Positions 44,372 to 54,500 of a DNA stretch of 64,000 nucleotides are shown here, piece after piece. The notes beneath the pieces were generated by a model. It was given only the letters and a program-made list of their open reading frames with translations. It was not told where the DNA came from and did no database searches. The DNA lies in contig JAEWPV010000016.1 in NCBI GenBank assembly GCA_023460535.1, forward strand, positions 124,001 through 188,000, in the 5' to 3' direction. The DNA is from Bacillota bacterium (GTDB lineage Bacteria > Bacillota > Clostridia > Oscillospirales > Ruminococcaceae). The position numbers and the translations under genes were made by a program. The number at the start of each line of letters is the position of its first letter. Within the stretch, counting starts at the first letter, position 1.

Positions 44372-44764
44372 TTACTTTACGTACTGCGCAAGCTCCGAGT
44401 CCACATTTTTAATGTGGTTTAGCAGCCAGCCGGACAACATGGTGTTCATTTTGGCCACCGAAACAATCGTCGGGCCATGCTGAGCAATATCGTTCTTTAA
44501 ACCTCTAACCTGAGCGATGAAATCCTCATGGATTTTTTTGTGCTCGGGGTACTTTGGATATGCTGAACTCTTTTGCAGTACTTCCTCATCCGCGAAATGT
44601 TTTACCACATAGTTTTCAAGAAACTCCGCGGTCTTTACAACCTCCTGCCGTCCTTTACCCACCGAGCAGGCCGCATATAACGCATCCATAGCGTCGAACA
44701 GGGTCTTGTGCTGATCGTCGATTAGGGTAACTCCGATTTTAAAGCTGTCATTCCATGTTGGCAT
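44372..44764 (-). CDS. Bacteriohemerythrin
   Basis: A 130-residue four-helix oxygen-binding protein. The di-iron ligands are all visible: WNDSFKIGVTLIDDQHKTLF (first His), HFADEE (His and Glu), the PEHKKIHEDF His pair, and LLNHIKNVDSEL (His and Asp). Single-domain forms bind O2 reversibly and are used by anaerobes for oxygen sensing or scavenging. ATG 44764 (MPTWNDSF, AAGGA about 10 bases upstream) is preferred over the ATG two codons earlier. It is a single-gene unit. Confidence 0.93.
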   Translation of the reverse strand: MPTWNDSFKIGVTLIDDQHKTLFDAMDALYAACSVGKGRQEVVKTAEFLENYVVKHFADEEVLQKSSAYPKYPEHKKIHEDFIAQVRGLKNDIAQHGPTIVSVAKMNTMLSGWLLNHIKNVDSELAQYVK

Positions 44765-44953
44765 AGTCATTCATTCCTTTCACGTCATCACAATTGAACT
44801 GCATTGCGGTGTATATACGTAACAAACCACAACCGAAAACGAAGCTTCATGAAAATCGTAGCGGTATACAGGCGGCTTGTTGACGGTAACAGGACGCTCG
44901 TGCCAAACCGATAGCGGTGTATCGGCACGCGGTGAGGTAAGATAGAAAAACGA

Positions 44954-46141
44954 TTAGGCGTTTTGTTGCTTTACACGATCGAGCAGGGTGCGGATGCGGT
45001 TGGAGGGATTAAGTAGCTCGCTGATGGATTGGTCGTAGTTTAAACGGTCGATTAGTAGCGCAAGATATTTAGCCATATCAACCTCGGCATACCACGGGCG
45101 GCTTCTAAGCTCCTCGGTGCGGTAGATTAGGTTTGAGGAGAACACCTTGTCAATCAATCCGTCTTCATAGGCCTTGTCAAAGTTCGCAAGCCCTTCGCAA
45201 AACAGACCAAACGATACGCAGACAAAGATTCTGCCCGCCTTTTTTTCCTTAAGCTGGCAGGCAATCTCGAGCACCGAATCGCCCGACGAAATCATATCGT
45301 CTACGATAATTAAATCCTTGCCCTCGACGTTGGAACCTAAAAATTCATGTGCTACGATGGGGTTGCGCCCCTGCACGATGGTGGCGTAGTCCCGGCGTTT
45401 GTAGAACATTCCAAGTTCTACCCCAAGAATAGAGGAGTAATAGATGCAACGCGCCATACCGCCCTCGTCCGGGGAGATGACCATCAGCTTCTCTTTGTCA
45501 AAGCGGATGTCGGGCACCTGCTTTACAATCGCCTTAAGGAACTGGTAGGTGGGTTGAATGTTGTCAAATCCGTTGAGGGGAATCGCGTTGTGCACACGTG
45601 CGTCGTGTGCGTCAAAGGTCAGGATGTTGTCCACACCCATGGTCGCAAGCTCCTGCAGCATCAACGCGCAGTCGAGCGACTCCCGAGAGCTGCGGCGGTG
45701 CTGTCTGCCCTCATAAAGCATTGGCATAATGACGGTGATGCGTCTTGCCTTGCCGCCCGCAGCGGCAATAATGCGCTTTAAATCCTGATAGTGGTCATCG
45801 GGACTCATCGGTACGCTCTGTCCGTACATGGTATACTGTACGCCGTAGTTAAACATGTCGCACAGAATAAAAAGGTCATGTCCGCGAATGGATTGCTTGA
45901 TAAGCCCCTTCGCTTCGCCGGTACCGAATCTCGGGCAGGTCGCCTTAATCTTAAAGCTGTCGAGCAGATAACCGGGCACCTCGATTTCGGGGTTTAGCTC
46001 GTTGTGGCGTTCAAGTCTCCATTTGGTAAGATAGTTGTCCACCCTGTCGGTAATCTCCTCGCAACCTCTCATCCCAACGATGCCGAGGGTACCAACCGGG
46101 ATTTCTACCACCTTGCATTCGTGACTGTCGATATAGTCCAT
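44954..46141 (-). CDS. prs: Ribose-phosphate pyrophosphokinase, long form
   Basis: A 395-residue PRPP synthetase homologue that would make PRPP from ribose 5-phosphate and ATP. It has the tandem phosphoribosyltransferase folds, MPMLYEGRQHRRSSRESLDCALMLQEL, FDAHDARVHNAI (the metal-binding DAHD), SPDEGGMARC, and the PRPP loop IVDDMISSGDS. Usual Prs proteins are about 315 residues; this one has extra sequence at the N-terminus (including GMRGCEEITDRVDNYL) and near DMFNYGVQYTMYGQSVPMSPDDHYQDL. Long forms occur in Clostridia, and whether it is the only Prs of the cell is unknown. It has a clear promoter (46220-46248). Confidence 0.85.
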   Translation of the reverse strand: MDYIDSHECKVVEIPVGTLGIVGMRGCEEITDRVDNYLTKWRLERHNELNPEIEVPGYLLDSFKIKATCPRFGTGEAKGLIKQSIRGHDLFILCDMFNYGVQYTMYGQSVPMSPDDHYQDLKRIIAAAGGKARRITVIMPMLYEGRQHRRSSRESLDCALMLQELATMGVDNILTFDAHDARVHNAIPLNGFDNIQPTYQFLKAIVKQVPDIRFDKEKLMVISPDEGGMARCIYYSSILGVELGMFYKRRDYATIVQGRNPIVAHEFLGSNVEGKDLIIVDDMISSGDSVLEIACQLKEKKAGRIFVCVSFGLFCEGLANFDKAYEDGLIDKVFSSNLIYRTEELRSRPWYAEVDMAKYLALLIDRLNYDQSISELLNPSNRIRTLLDRVKQQNA

Positions 46142-46219
46142 TGACCAATAACCTCCCAGACGCTTTTCATATTATGTTGTATGTCTCCCAAAGCGAACAA
46201 CAACATGTCCGCTAATCAA

Positions 46220-46248
46220 ATATTACACAGGTTTTACACGCTTGTCAA
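46220..46248 (-). promoter_or_regulatory. prs promoter
   Basis: On the minus strand a perfect TTGACA (46243-46248), 17 bp and TAATAT (46220-46225). Confidence 0.8.
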
Positions 46249-46259
46249 CAAACAAGACA

Positions 46260-46302
46260 GCGCAGCCGCCATGCCCGGTTAATGGGTGGATGACGGTTGC
46301 GC
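46260..46302 (-). terminator. Possible terminator of the GGDEF-EAL gene
   Basis: GCGCAGCCG (46260-46268) pairs with CGGTTGCGC (46294-46302) with one wobble; inner pairing is irregular and the minus-strand tail is TGTCTTGTTTG, so it is only moderate. Confidence 0.4.
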
Positions 46303-46316
46303 CGATGTGTTTTGGA

Positions 46317-48086
46317 TTATCCTATTTTCTGTCTTAGCAGCAAAGCCTCCGCTTCATCCTTTGGAATGGCACGGCTGTAAAAAAAGCCCTGAACCTTGTC
46401 GCAGCCAATCTGCTTAATCAGCTCTAGCTGGCTAGCGGTTTCTACGCCCTCGGCTACAACGCACAGGTTCAGGCAGTGGGCAAGGTTTACAACGAGCTTA
46501 ACAATCTCGTAGTCCTTCGGGTCGTTTGCGATGTGGTCAATAAATTTCTTATCAATCTTTAGGGTGCTAATCCACAGTTGACGAAGCTGATTAAGAGAAG
46601 AGTAGCCCGAGCCAAAGTCGTCAAGCGCAAGGTCAAGCCCAAGGGCCTCCATGTTCTTAATCACATCCATATTGCCGCCCACATACTCCACAAGCTGCGT
46701 TTCGGTCACCTCAAGCTCTACACAGTCGGAGGAAAGGTTAAAGCGCTGCAAAAGCTCGCGAACCTCGTCGGCAAACGACTGCCGTTGCAGCTGCACAAGC
46801 GATAGGTTAATCGCCATCTTGCCAAACCGGTAGCCTTTTTCTCTAAACTCCGCCGCGGTTTTGCACGCCTCCTGAAACACCCATCTGCCCAGATCGTGTA
46901 TGTGCCCGGACTCCTCGGCGGCGGGGATAAACTCGTTGGGGGAGACGTTGCCCACAAGACTGGAATTTAGACGAAGCAATGCTTCAAAGCCGACAATCGC
47001 GCCGGTATAGGGGTTGTACTGTGGCTGATAAAAAACCTGGAACTCGTTGTTCTCCAGCCCGTGGCGTATGGCGCGCCCCACCGTCTCGTGACGGAGGATG
47101 CGTTCAAACATGGAATAATGAAAGACGGTAGTGGTGTCTTTGCCCTTGCTCTTTGCGTGCTGCATGGCAATGTCGGCGTAGCGAAGCAACGCCTTGTCGC
47201 TTTGCGCGTGCTCGGGGTACATCGAGATACCCAAACTGGCGGTTATGCACAGCGTCAGCTTACCAATCTGCATCGGAGCCTTAATAGCCTCCTTAAGCCG
47301 GCGAGAGAACTCAACAGCCTCCTCGGTGTCCGAGCAGGGCAGGTAGATGGCAAACTCGTCGTTGCTCAGGCGTACGGCAAGCCCACGGTTAAGCGTGCGC
47401 TGCAGCAGGATGCACGCAACCTTGGTAATGACCTTATCGCCCACATAGTGGTCAAGGGTGTCGTTGATGGCCTTGAGGTTATCCAGATCAAGAACAATCA
47501 CGGCCGCATTGCGTACCAGTCCTTCACGGATATCGGTCTGTAACCGACGGGAAAGCGTGTGCTTGGTCGCCATACCGGTCAGCTCGTCGTATACAACCGG
47601 TGTGGTGTCATAGCTGTATTCGTTTTCTTCCAAATCCAGAACGCTGCCGATTACGCGCAGCAAAGCGCCGTCCTCGCCGCGAAGTGCTTTGCCCTGCGCG
47701 CGCACAGTTTTTACGGCGCCAAGCGGGGTGATGATGCAAAGCCGAATCGCAAAGTCGGTTTCTTTCGGGTTGTTTTTTAGATTACCGACAACCTGACGGC
47801 ACAGGGGAAGATACTCGGGCAGCACATGGCGGGTAAAAAAGCCCTCCATCGAGTGCGCGCAGTTGCTAATGGATAACATACTGCAAAGCCTGGGGGAGGA
47901 GATTACCACGTCGCTTTGACAATCCCACTCGAACAGACCTTCAATCAACGTATCCAGAAGTGAGGAGTATTCTTTGAAGTATTTGTCTGTAAAGCGTCGG
48001 TTTGGCAGAGAGTTTTCGCAGCGGAGATAACGCTCCCAAACAGACAGGTAGCTGCCGCAATCGGCAAGCAATTGCTCGTCGTGCAT
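46317..48086 (-). CDS. PAS-GGDEF-EAL cyclic-di-GMP phosphodiesterase
   Basis: A 589-residue cytoplasmic protein. Residues 1-160 carry a PAS-like sensor. The GGDEF domain (about 165-330) is degenerate: the active site reads RLSNDEFAIYL instead of GGDEF, so synthesis of c-di-GMP is unlikely, though GTP binding may remain. The EAL domain (about 335-585) looks active: EALLRL, NLSLVQLQ, ELEVTET, DDFGSGYSSL, the catalytic-lysine segment STLKIDKKFI, EGVET and QGFFYSRAIP. It should hydrolyse c-di-GMP, tuned by the PAS and degenerate GGDEF domains. No other c-di-GMP gene is nearby. Confidence 0.92.
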   Translation of the reverse strand: MHDEQLLADCGSYLSVWERYLRCENSLPNRRFTDKYFKEYSSLLDTLIEGLFEWDCQSDVVISSPRLCSMLSISNCAHSMEGFFTRHVLPEYLPLCRQVVGNLKNNPKETDFAIRLCIITPLGAVKTVRAQGKALRGEDGALLRVIGSVLDLEENEYSYDTTPVVYDELTGMATKHTLSRRLQTDIREGLVRNAAVIVLDLDNLKAINDTLDHYVGDKVITKVACILLQRTLNRGLAVRLSNDEFAIYLPCSDTEEAVEFSRRLKEAIKAPMQIGKLTLCITASLGISMYPEHAQSDKALLRYADIAMQHAKSKGKDTTTVFHYSMFERILRHETVGRAIRHGLENNEFQVFYQPQYNPYTGAIVGFEALLRLNSSLVGNVSPNEFIPAAEESGHIHDLGRWVFQEACKTAAEFREKGYRFGKMAINLSLVQLQRQSFADEVRELLQRFNLSSDCVELEVTETQLVEYVGGNMDVIKNMEALGLDLALDDFGSGYSSLNQLRQLWISTLKIDKKFIDHIANDPKDYEIVKLVVNLAHCLNLCVVAEGVETASQLELIKQIGCDKVQGFFYSRAIPKDEAEALLLRQKIG

Positions 48087-48752
48087 CCCGTATACGTACC
48101 TTTCGTCAATTTGAAAAATGATGACAGGGTTCGGTCGATATCCCAGAGTTACCGGATGATGTAATCGTTATCACTGTTTAAACACATTTTAGCATATTTT
48201 TCTTGTGTTTTGGTATTGTTTTTTCATTTTTATATACTTGAACAAATTTTTATTCATATTTTCTATTTTATTATTCATTGAATTTTCCCGCACGATACCA
48301 ATTGTAAGTGTTGCATGCAATATTTACGGCGTGCATGTACGTGGAAAGAGCGTAACTATAAACGCATTGCTTTGCGATAGAGTTGAGCTGTTTTGCAAAT
48401 GAAACCGTCCATTACACCTGCGTTTATGTCGCATTATTCAAGAAGAGGCTAACCCACGCTAAGGCAATAAAAAGTCAGTATCGGCTTATTTGCATAGTGT
48501 AATTGCCCAAAACAGCGGATTACGACCGATTGTGACTGGATATCTGCATATATTACGCTTTATTTCTTTGTATTGCTGTTTTGTTATTGAATTTAGTGGG
48601 CGATATGATATAATAATAAGGGTGTACGGGCTTTGCAAGGAGAAAATCGCGCTGCGCGGCACCGGCATTCGTTTATACCAATCGCTGCCCGATTTGCGCC
48701 GCCTTCCGCGGCGTGGGGTAACGGCAAAACAACAAGTTGTGGAGGTGACACT
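48087..48752. other. AT-rich intergenic region upstream of corA
   Basis: About 665 bases with no convincing gene; short open frames at 48205-48402 and 48490-48756 lack good starts and family features. The corA promoter is at 48587-48614. Its leader (48620-48750) is GC-rich and foldable but does not show conserved M-box sequences that I can identify. Confidence 0.4.
48587..48614 (+). promoter_or_regulatory. corA promoter
   Basis: TTGAAT (48587-48592), 16 bp, then TGATATAAT with TATAAT at 48609-48614 (extended -10). About 285 bases of leader precede the corA start. Confidence 0.7.
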
Positions 48753-48971
48753 GTGAATCCCGACCCTGGAAACCCCCGAAGTTGTAAATACTCAGCGCAC
48801 GGCGTGCCGATCAGTGTCAACAGCCTGTTCGTCGCCGTTATCAATGCGTGCTCCGGTCATATGCAAACCGGCAGCCGCGAGTTAGGGAGTGATGCTATTG
48901 ATTACATACCTCAAAACAGAAGAAGGGCGCATAGTAACCCTGCAGGGTCTGCAGGACGGCTGCTGGGTTAA
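48753..48971 (+). CDS. Possible upstream ORF overlapping corA
   Basis: A 72-codon frame starting with GTG 48753 directly behind a near-perfect GGAGGTGACACT ribosome site. It overlaps the first 74 bases of corA in another frame. The peptide (VNPDPGNPRSCKYSAHGVPIS start) has no recognisable family and a composition like non-coding frames. The strong ribosome site is the only real support; it may be a regulatory leader ORF or chance. Confidence 0.25.
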   Translation: MNPDPGNPRSCKYSAHGVPISVNSLFVAVINACSGHMQTGSRELGSDAIDYIPQNRRRAHSNPAGSAGRLLG

Positions 48972-49824
48972 TGTTGTCAGCCCAACCGAGCAGGAGATTA
49001 TTTATTTGGTCGAAACCCTGGGGCTTGACATGGGCTTTGTGCGCAGCTCGCTGGACGAAGAGGAGACCTCGCGCATCGAGAGTGAAGACGATCAAACCCT
49101 GGTGATTGTAGACGTTCCCGTTGCCGAAAAACAGAGCGAAAACACCATGCTGTACTCTACGATGCCAATCGGCGTCATCACCACCGATAAAGCGATATAC
49201 ACCATCTCGCTCAAAGAGAATGCGGTGTTAACCGAGATCGCGGGCGGTATGGTTAAGAATGTGCAGACCCATCTGCGCACCCGGTTTTTTTTAACCCTGA
49301 TGCTGCGCATTGCGGGACGCTACCTGCAATACCTTAAGCAGATAGACAAGATCTCAAACCTGATGGAGCAGCAGCTTCATAAGTCGCTTAAAAACAAAGA
49401 GCTGATTCAGCTGCTGGGGCTGGAAAAATCACTGGTATACTTCTCTACCTCCCTCAAGGCAAACGACCTGACGCTGGAAAAGATACTGCGCGGACGGTTT
49501 ATTAAGCTGTATGAGGAGGACAAGGAGCTTCTGGAGGACGTGCTGATTGAGATTAAGCAGGCAATTGAGATGAGCGGTATCTATTCCAACGTACTGTCGG
49601 GTATGATGGACGCGTACGCCTCGGTTATTTCCAACAATCTCAACATCGTGATGAAGGTGCTCACCTCGCTTACCATTATTATGGCGATCCCCGCCATTAT
49701 TTCGGGCCTTTACGGCATGAATGTGGACAATATTCCTATCACAAATTTTTGGTTTCCGGTGGGGCTTTCGCTGGTTCTCATGGTTACCGTTGGGTATATC
49801 CTTAAGAAGAAGAACCTGTTTTAA
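48898..49824 (+). CDS. corA: CorA-family magnesium/divalent cation channel
   Basis: A 308-residue CorA protein: cytoplasmic N-terminal domain (ITYLKTEEGRIVTLQ, DGCWVNVVSPTEQE), a long helical stalk, and two C-terminal membrane segments with the selectivity motif YGMN near residue 275, ending in KKKN. It forms pentameric Mg2+ channels in this family; transport of cobalt or other metals is possible. TTG 48898 is preferred because AGGGAG lies 8 bases upstream and relatives begin MITY; ATG 48892 is too close to that site. Confidence 0.9.
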   Translation: MITYLKTEEGRIVTLQGLQDGCWVNVVSPTEQEIIYLVETLGLDMGFVRSSLDEEETSRIESEDDQTLVIVDVPVAEKQSENTMLYSTMPIGVITTDKAIYTISLKENAVLTEIAGGMVKNVQTHLRTRFFLTLMLRIAGRYLQYLKQIDKISNLMEQQLHKSLKNKELIQLLGLEKSLVYFSTSLKANDLTLEKILRGRFIKLYEEDKELLEDVLIEIKQAIEMSGIYSNVLSGMMDAYASVISNNLNIVMKVLTSLTIIMAIPAIISGLYGMNVDNIPITNFWFPVGLSLVLMVTVGYILKKKNLF

Positions 49825-49830
49825 CTAATT

Positions 49831-49875
49831 AAACCCCGCCGCATCATACCGATGCTATGGCGGGGTTTGCTGTTA
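49831..49875 (+). terminator. Terminator after corA
   Basis: AAACCCCGCC (49831-49840) pairs with GGCGGGGTTT (49859-49868); a short inner GCATC/GATGC stem adds stability. The T-run is only the three T of the stem. Confidence 0.65.
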
Positions 49876-49905
49876 CTATAATTATTAAAAGGCGGGAACG
49901 GTACG

Positions 49906-50673
49906 ATGAACGAAAACAAGCTGTATCACATTGCCCTGTCGCATGCTGACGGCGCAAAATACGCCATTCTGCCGGGGGATCCGGCACGGGTGAAGCCAAT
50001 TGCGGCAGCCCTGCAAAACCCTGTTTTTGTCGCGCAAAACAGGGAGTACACCACCTATGCGGGCAACATTGACGGCGAGCGGGTGCTGGTTACCTCCACG
50101 GGCATTGGGGGGCCGAGCGCCGCCATTGCGGTGGAGGAGCTGTACATGACGGGTGTGCGCACCTTTTTGCGTGTGGGCACCTGCGGCGGCATGCAGACCG
50201 GGGTGCTGGCGGGCGACACGGTAGCCGTTACCGCCGCCGTTCGGATGGAGGGAACCTCAAAGGAATACCTGCCGCCCGAATACCCCGCCGTCGCGGATTT
50301 CTCTGTGACAAGCGCGCTGGTTGCGGCGGCGCACAGCCTGGGCGTGCGGGTACACACCGGTGTTGCCCAGAGCAAGGACTCGTTTTACGGGCAGCATGCG
50401 CCAACCCGGATGCCGGTGGGCAGCGAGCTGCAGTACAAATGGAACGCGTGGAAGGCGGCTGGCTGCCTTGCATCCGAGATGGAATGTGCCGCGCTGTTCT
50501 CGGTGGCGGCTTCACTTGGCGTACGCGCCGGCGCTGTTTTGCACTGTGTATGGAATCAGGAGCGCGCGGCACAGGGGCTGCCGGGCGCGGAGAGCCACGA
50601 CACAGAGCAGGCGATCGCCGTTGCGGTTCATGCGCTGCGTATTTTGATTGCACAGGATAAAGGACAGCCATAG
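49906..50673 (+). CDS. udp: Uridine phosphorylase
   Basis: A 255-residue PNP/UDP family nucleoside phosphorylase that splits uridine to uracil and ribose 1-phosphate. Visible motifs are the phosphate-binding ILPGDPARVKPIA, TSTGIGGPSAAIAVEEL, RVGTCGGMQ, and the ribose/base-binding ASEMECAALFSVA. The Q.K-type base pocket (GSELQYKWNAWKAAG) suits uridine better than purines. The ATG follows GGCGGGAACGG. The metallopeptidase gene starts 25 bases after it and may be co-transcribed. Confidence 0.88.
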   Translation: MNENKLYHIALSHADGAKYAILPGDPARVKPIAAALQNPVFVAQNREYTTYAGNIDGERVLVTSTGIGGPSAAIAVEELYMTGVRTFLRVGTCGGMQTGVLAGDTVAVTAAVRMEGTSKEYLPPEYPAVADFSVTSALVAAAHSLGVRVHTGVAQSKDSFYGQHAPTRMPVGSELQYKWNAWKAAGCLASEMECAALFSVAASLGVRAGAVLHCVWNQERAAQGLPGAESHDTEQAIAVAVHALRILIAQDKGQP

Positions 50674-50698
50674 GCGCTAAAAACGAGAGGACACGACG

Positions 50699-51394
50699 AT
50701 GTACCCAAACAATCAACCCGGCGGGTTACACTACCGAGTTATTCGTAAACGCGTAAAAAACATAAACCTTCACGTTGATGACGGCGAGGTATGGGTTTCC
50801 GCTCCCCGCGGTGTGCCACAAAAGACCATTGACGCGTTTGTGCAGAACAAAGCAGACTGGATTACACGGATGCAAAAACGGGCACAGAGCAGTAGCGAGG
50901 TTACCTTCTTTGACGGCAGCAGCCTTCTTTTGCTGGGGGAGCGGGTACCCGTCTGCGCGGGGCAGGGCAACAAGCGCAAAGCCGAGCTGTGCGACGGGGT
51001 GCTGTATGTAACACTACCCGACCCGGACGCCACCGACGCATTAAAAAACGCTGTGGACAAATGGCTGTTTTCGTACAGCGAGGCGTTGTTTTGCTCGATG
51101 GGGGAGAAGCTGATAAGCGCTTTTACTTCCTATGACATTCCTGCACCAACGTTTTGCGTACGGCGCTTTTCCGCACGCTGGGGCAGCTGTCATACCCGCA
51201 AGGTCGTAGTCACCTTAAGCCACCGGTTGGCGTGCACCCCGCCCGAATGTGTGCAGTATGTATTGGCTCACGAGCTGGCGCACCTTGTTCACCCCAATCA
51301 TTCCGCTGCCTTTCACGCGCTTGTTCTGAGCGTATTGCCCGACCACAGCGCACGCCGCGCGTTACTCAAGCAGTATGCAGGGGTACTGCGGTGA
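50699..51394 (+). CDS. YgjP/SprT-like zinc metallopeptidase
   Basis: A 231-residue soluble protein of the YgjP (DUF45) family. Residues 5-90 form an N-terminal beta domain (HYRVIRKRVKNINLHV, VSAPRGVPQKTIDAFV). The C-terminal zinc-protease-like domain has RWGSCHTRKVVVTLSHRLACTPPECVQYVLAHELAHLVHPNHSAAFHALV, with the HExxH site and a third His. No substrate is known for most members. It is read after udp and is followed by a terminator. Confidence 0.88.
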   Translation: MYPNNQPGGLHYRVIRKRVKNINLHVDDGEVWVSAPRGVPQKTIDAFVQNKADWITRMQKRAQSSSEVTFFDGSSLLLLGERVPVCAGQGNKRKAELCDGVLYVTLPDPDATDALKNAVDKWLFSYSEALFCSMGEKLISAFTSYDIPAPTFCVRRFSARWGSCHTRKVVVTLSHRLACTPPECVQYVLAHELAHLVHPNHSAAFHALVLSVLPDHSARRALLKQYAGVLR

Positions 51395-51472
51395 GGTCTT
51401 GCGCAGGGGTATTCACAATAACGCCATCGATGTTGGGGTAAGCGCACCGGCAGGCAAACTGATCTGCAAACA

Positions 51473-51520
51473 AAAAATAGCCCGCGAAGCGAGGAGCAAT
51501 CGGTGCCTCGTTCGCGGGCT
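51473..51520. terminator. Bidirectional terminator
   Basis: A stem of about 15 bp (AGCCCGCGAACGAGG-like arms, 51479-51494 with 51506-51520). The minus strand runs into ATTTTTTG; the plus strand has CTTTTTT about 10 bases later. It separates the metallopeptidase and FtsX-like genes, which converge. Confidence 0.8.
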
Positions 51521-51586
51521 GTCTGTTATACTTTTTTGACCCTCCGTCATGGTGGTATCCATATCGCCTATCTTATGAGTTTAAAG

Positions 51587-54500
51587 CTACTCCACCGATT
51601 TTAGTGATTCTACCATGCTGATGTGCTTAAGGCGACGATGCAGCGTCAGATTAACCAGCAGTGTGAACAGTGCTGTGAGCAGTGCGGCCATTGTAAAGCC
51701 AAGCCAGCCAATCTCCCGCCCGAACATCAACATATCGATTTCTCCGGTTTGCACTACAAAGCTGTGCAAAAACACACCGCCTAACAGTCCAAACGCAATC
51801 CCCATCAGGCTAAGCAGTATGTTCTCCCTGTAAACGTAGGAGGAAACCTCGGCATCGTAAAACCCAAGCACCTTAATGGTAGCAATCTCGCGCAGGCGTT
51901 CGGTTACGTTGATATTGGTCAGGTTGTACAGCACCACAAACGCGAGCAGCCCAGCCGAGATAATTAGCACCAGCACCACGTAATCAAGGCTCGATAGCAT
52001 GTCGTAAAAGCTCTTTTCCGCCGAGGAGTTGAAGGAGACCGAAACCACATAATCGTTTGCAATCAGCGCGCGGGCAAGGGCATCCTGCGCGTCGTCCGAC
52101 GAATCTGAAAGGAGCAAAAACAGCGTGTTCGGTTCAAAGGACTGTTTGAACACGCGCTCAAACTGTGCGCTGGAAAGGTAGATGTAATGGAACACATAGT
52201 TTTCCGTCACCGCCGCCACCCGAATGTCGTAGGGGTGATTATCCGCATCGCGCAGGGTTATGGTGTCGCCCGGCTGAATAGTAAGTAGGCGTGCCAGCTT
52301 TTCGGTTATCACCGCGCCGTCGCTACCCAGCGTAATGGGGTCCTGCCCTACACGGGTACGCAGCGACGCATAATCGCCGATGCGCTCGGTGGATTCCGGC
52401 ACAAACAGCACCGCGTCGTATTCGCGCCCCCCGTTGCCGGATAACGCCGTAACCGTCTCCTGCCGCGCGCGCAACGCACCGGCTATATTCTCTTGCTCGG
52501 CAACTGTATTGGCAAGCAGGTCCTTTTGATTCTGCCCCTTATCCTGATTAAGCAGCACCATGCCGTGATAAAGGAAGATGTCGCCGTACTGTCTGGAGCC
52601 AATGGCAGCGATGGAGTTTTTAAGACCAAAGCCCGCGACCATTAATGCGGTACAGCCCGCAATGCCTATCACCGTCATCAGCATCCTGCGCTTATACCGC
52701 AAAAGATTACGCACGGTAACCTTTTGGGTAAACCCGAGCCGCCGCCAAATAATGGGGATGCGCTCAAGTAAAACACGCTTGCCCGGCTTGGGCGCCTTGG
52801 GGCGCATCAGCGCGGCGGGTTGCTCCGCAAGCTCCTTATAGCAAGCCAGCAGTGCGGCAAGCATGGTTCCGATTACCGCAACCAGCGCCGTGGGGATGGC
52901 ATAATCCCAGTGAAAGGGGGTAAGGATGGGGGGGATGTGATACAGAATTCCGTACGCCGAGCCGATGACATACGGAAACACCTGAAACCCGATGATAAGC
53001 CCCGTAGCACTGCCCAGCAGGCTAGCAAGCCCGGAATAGAATAAGAATTTAAACACCGCGGCACCCTTGCCGTAGCCCAGTGCCTTCACAGTGCCAAGCT
53101 CGGTTCGCTTTTCCTCCACCATACGCGTCATGGTGGTTAGGCACACCAGTGCGGCAACCAAAAAGAAGAACACAGGGAACACCTGCGCTATGGCGTCGAT
53201 GCGGTTGGAATCGTCGTAATACCCCGCGTTGCCCGGAAAGCTTTCGCGCGATAGAATGTACCACTCGGGCGGTGAAAGGTCGTCAATTTTTTTCTGTGCG
53301 TCGTCAATCTCTTGTTGTGCGTCGGCTAGTTCGCGCAGGGCGGTTTGCTCTGCGTCTTGATACTCCAGTTCACCGCTTGCAAGCTCCCGCTCGCCATCCT
53401 CCAGCTTACGGCGGGCATCGTCAAGCTTTTGCTCGCCCTCCAGCTTCTTTTCGGCAAACTCCGTCTTGCCCTTTTCCAGAGTTTTCTGCGCGTCTTCCAG
53501 CTCAAGCCGTGCCGACTGCAGCTGGGCGGCTGCCTCGGACAGTGCCGCGTAGCCGGCGGACACCTTTCTCTGTGCCGCGTCCAGCTCCGCCTTAGCGCCA
53601 TCCAGGGTCTGCTTGGTTTGGGTGAGGGTGCTGCCAAAGCCCTCAAGCGCGGCTTGGGCTGCATAGCTGTACATGGGGTTGCCGGGGTCGGCGGCAAAGG
53701 CAGCCAGCACCTGTGCCAGCTGTGCCGTATCCTCGTTCTCTCCCAGCGCGGCGGCAATGCCGGATATGGTTGCAAGCGCGGTCTGCCGCTGTTCTAAATC
53801 GGACTCCGGGTTTTGCGTTACCGCAAACGCCTGGGAGAGTGCCGTGTGTGTCTGCAGTGCCTGCTTATATACGGCAAGCCCCTGTTTATACTCGGCAAGC
53901 CCCGCGTCAATCTGTTTTTGCGCGGCAGCAAGCTTTTCGTTGGCAGAGGCGCTTTCGCGCTCGTAGGTTCTTAGGCCGTCATAGTATTCCCGCCAGCCGT
54001 CGGCAAGCTCTTTTTCGCCGTCGGTTAGCTTTTTCTGCGCGTCGGCTATCTCGGTTTGGAAGGTGGCAACACCGTCTTGGTATTCCTTGCGCCCGTCGTT
54101 TAGTTTGTTGCGGGCATCGTCAAGCTCGGCGCGCGCGTCGGCCAGCTTTTGGTCGGCCTCCTGTTTGGCGTCGGCCAGCTCTTGCCTGCCCTTATCAAGC
54201 TCCTCGGTCGCCTCGGATACAATCGCTTCGTAGCGCTGCCGCTCACGCAAGGCGGCAACCGTCTTCATCTCCTCTGTCTGTGCGTCAATCAGATCGGTGT
54301 ACGGCTTTTTGTAGCTTTCGGCTTCAAGCGCGCCGCTTACCGCCACAAACGCGTCGGTGTATACCGGGTAGGTGAAGTCCTGCTCGGGAACATACAGGTA
54401 ACGGTCAACCGAGCCGCTGCCCACCGAACTGGTTCCCCGCTCGAAGGTAATATAGTATGGGGAGGAGATAAGCCCCACCACGGTAAACTCGGTAACCGTT

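Noticed and set aside
48205..48402. 65-codon ORF in the gap upstream of corA
   Set aside because: It lies in AT-rich intergenic DNA, has no ribosome site and reads as Phe/Ile-rich chance sequence.
48620..48750. M-box magnesium riboswitch before corA
   Set aside because: The leader is foldable and in the right place, but I could not match the conserved M-box blocks.
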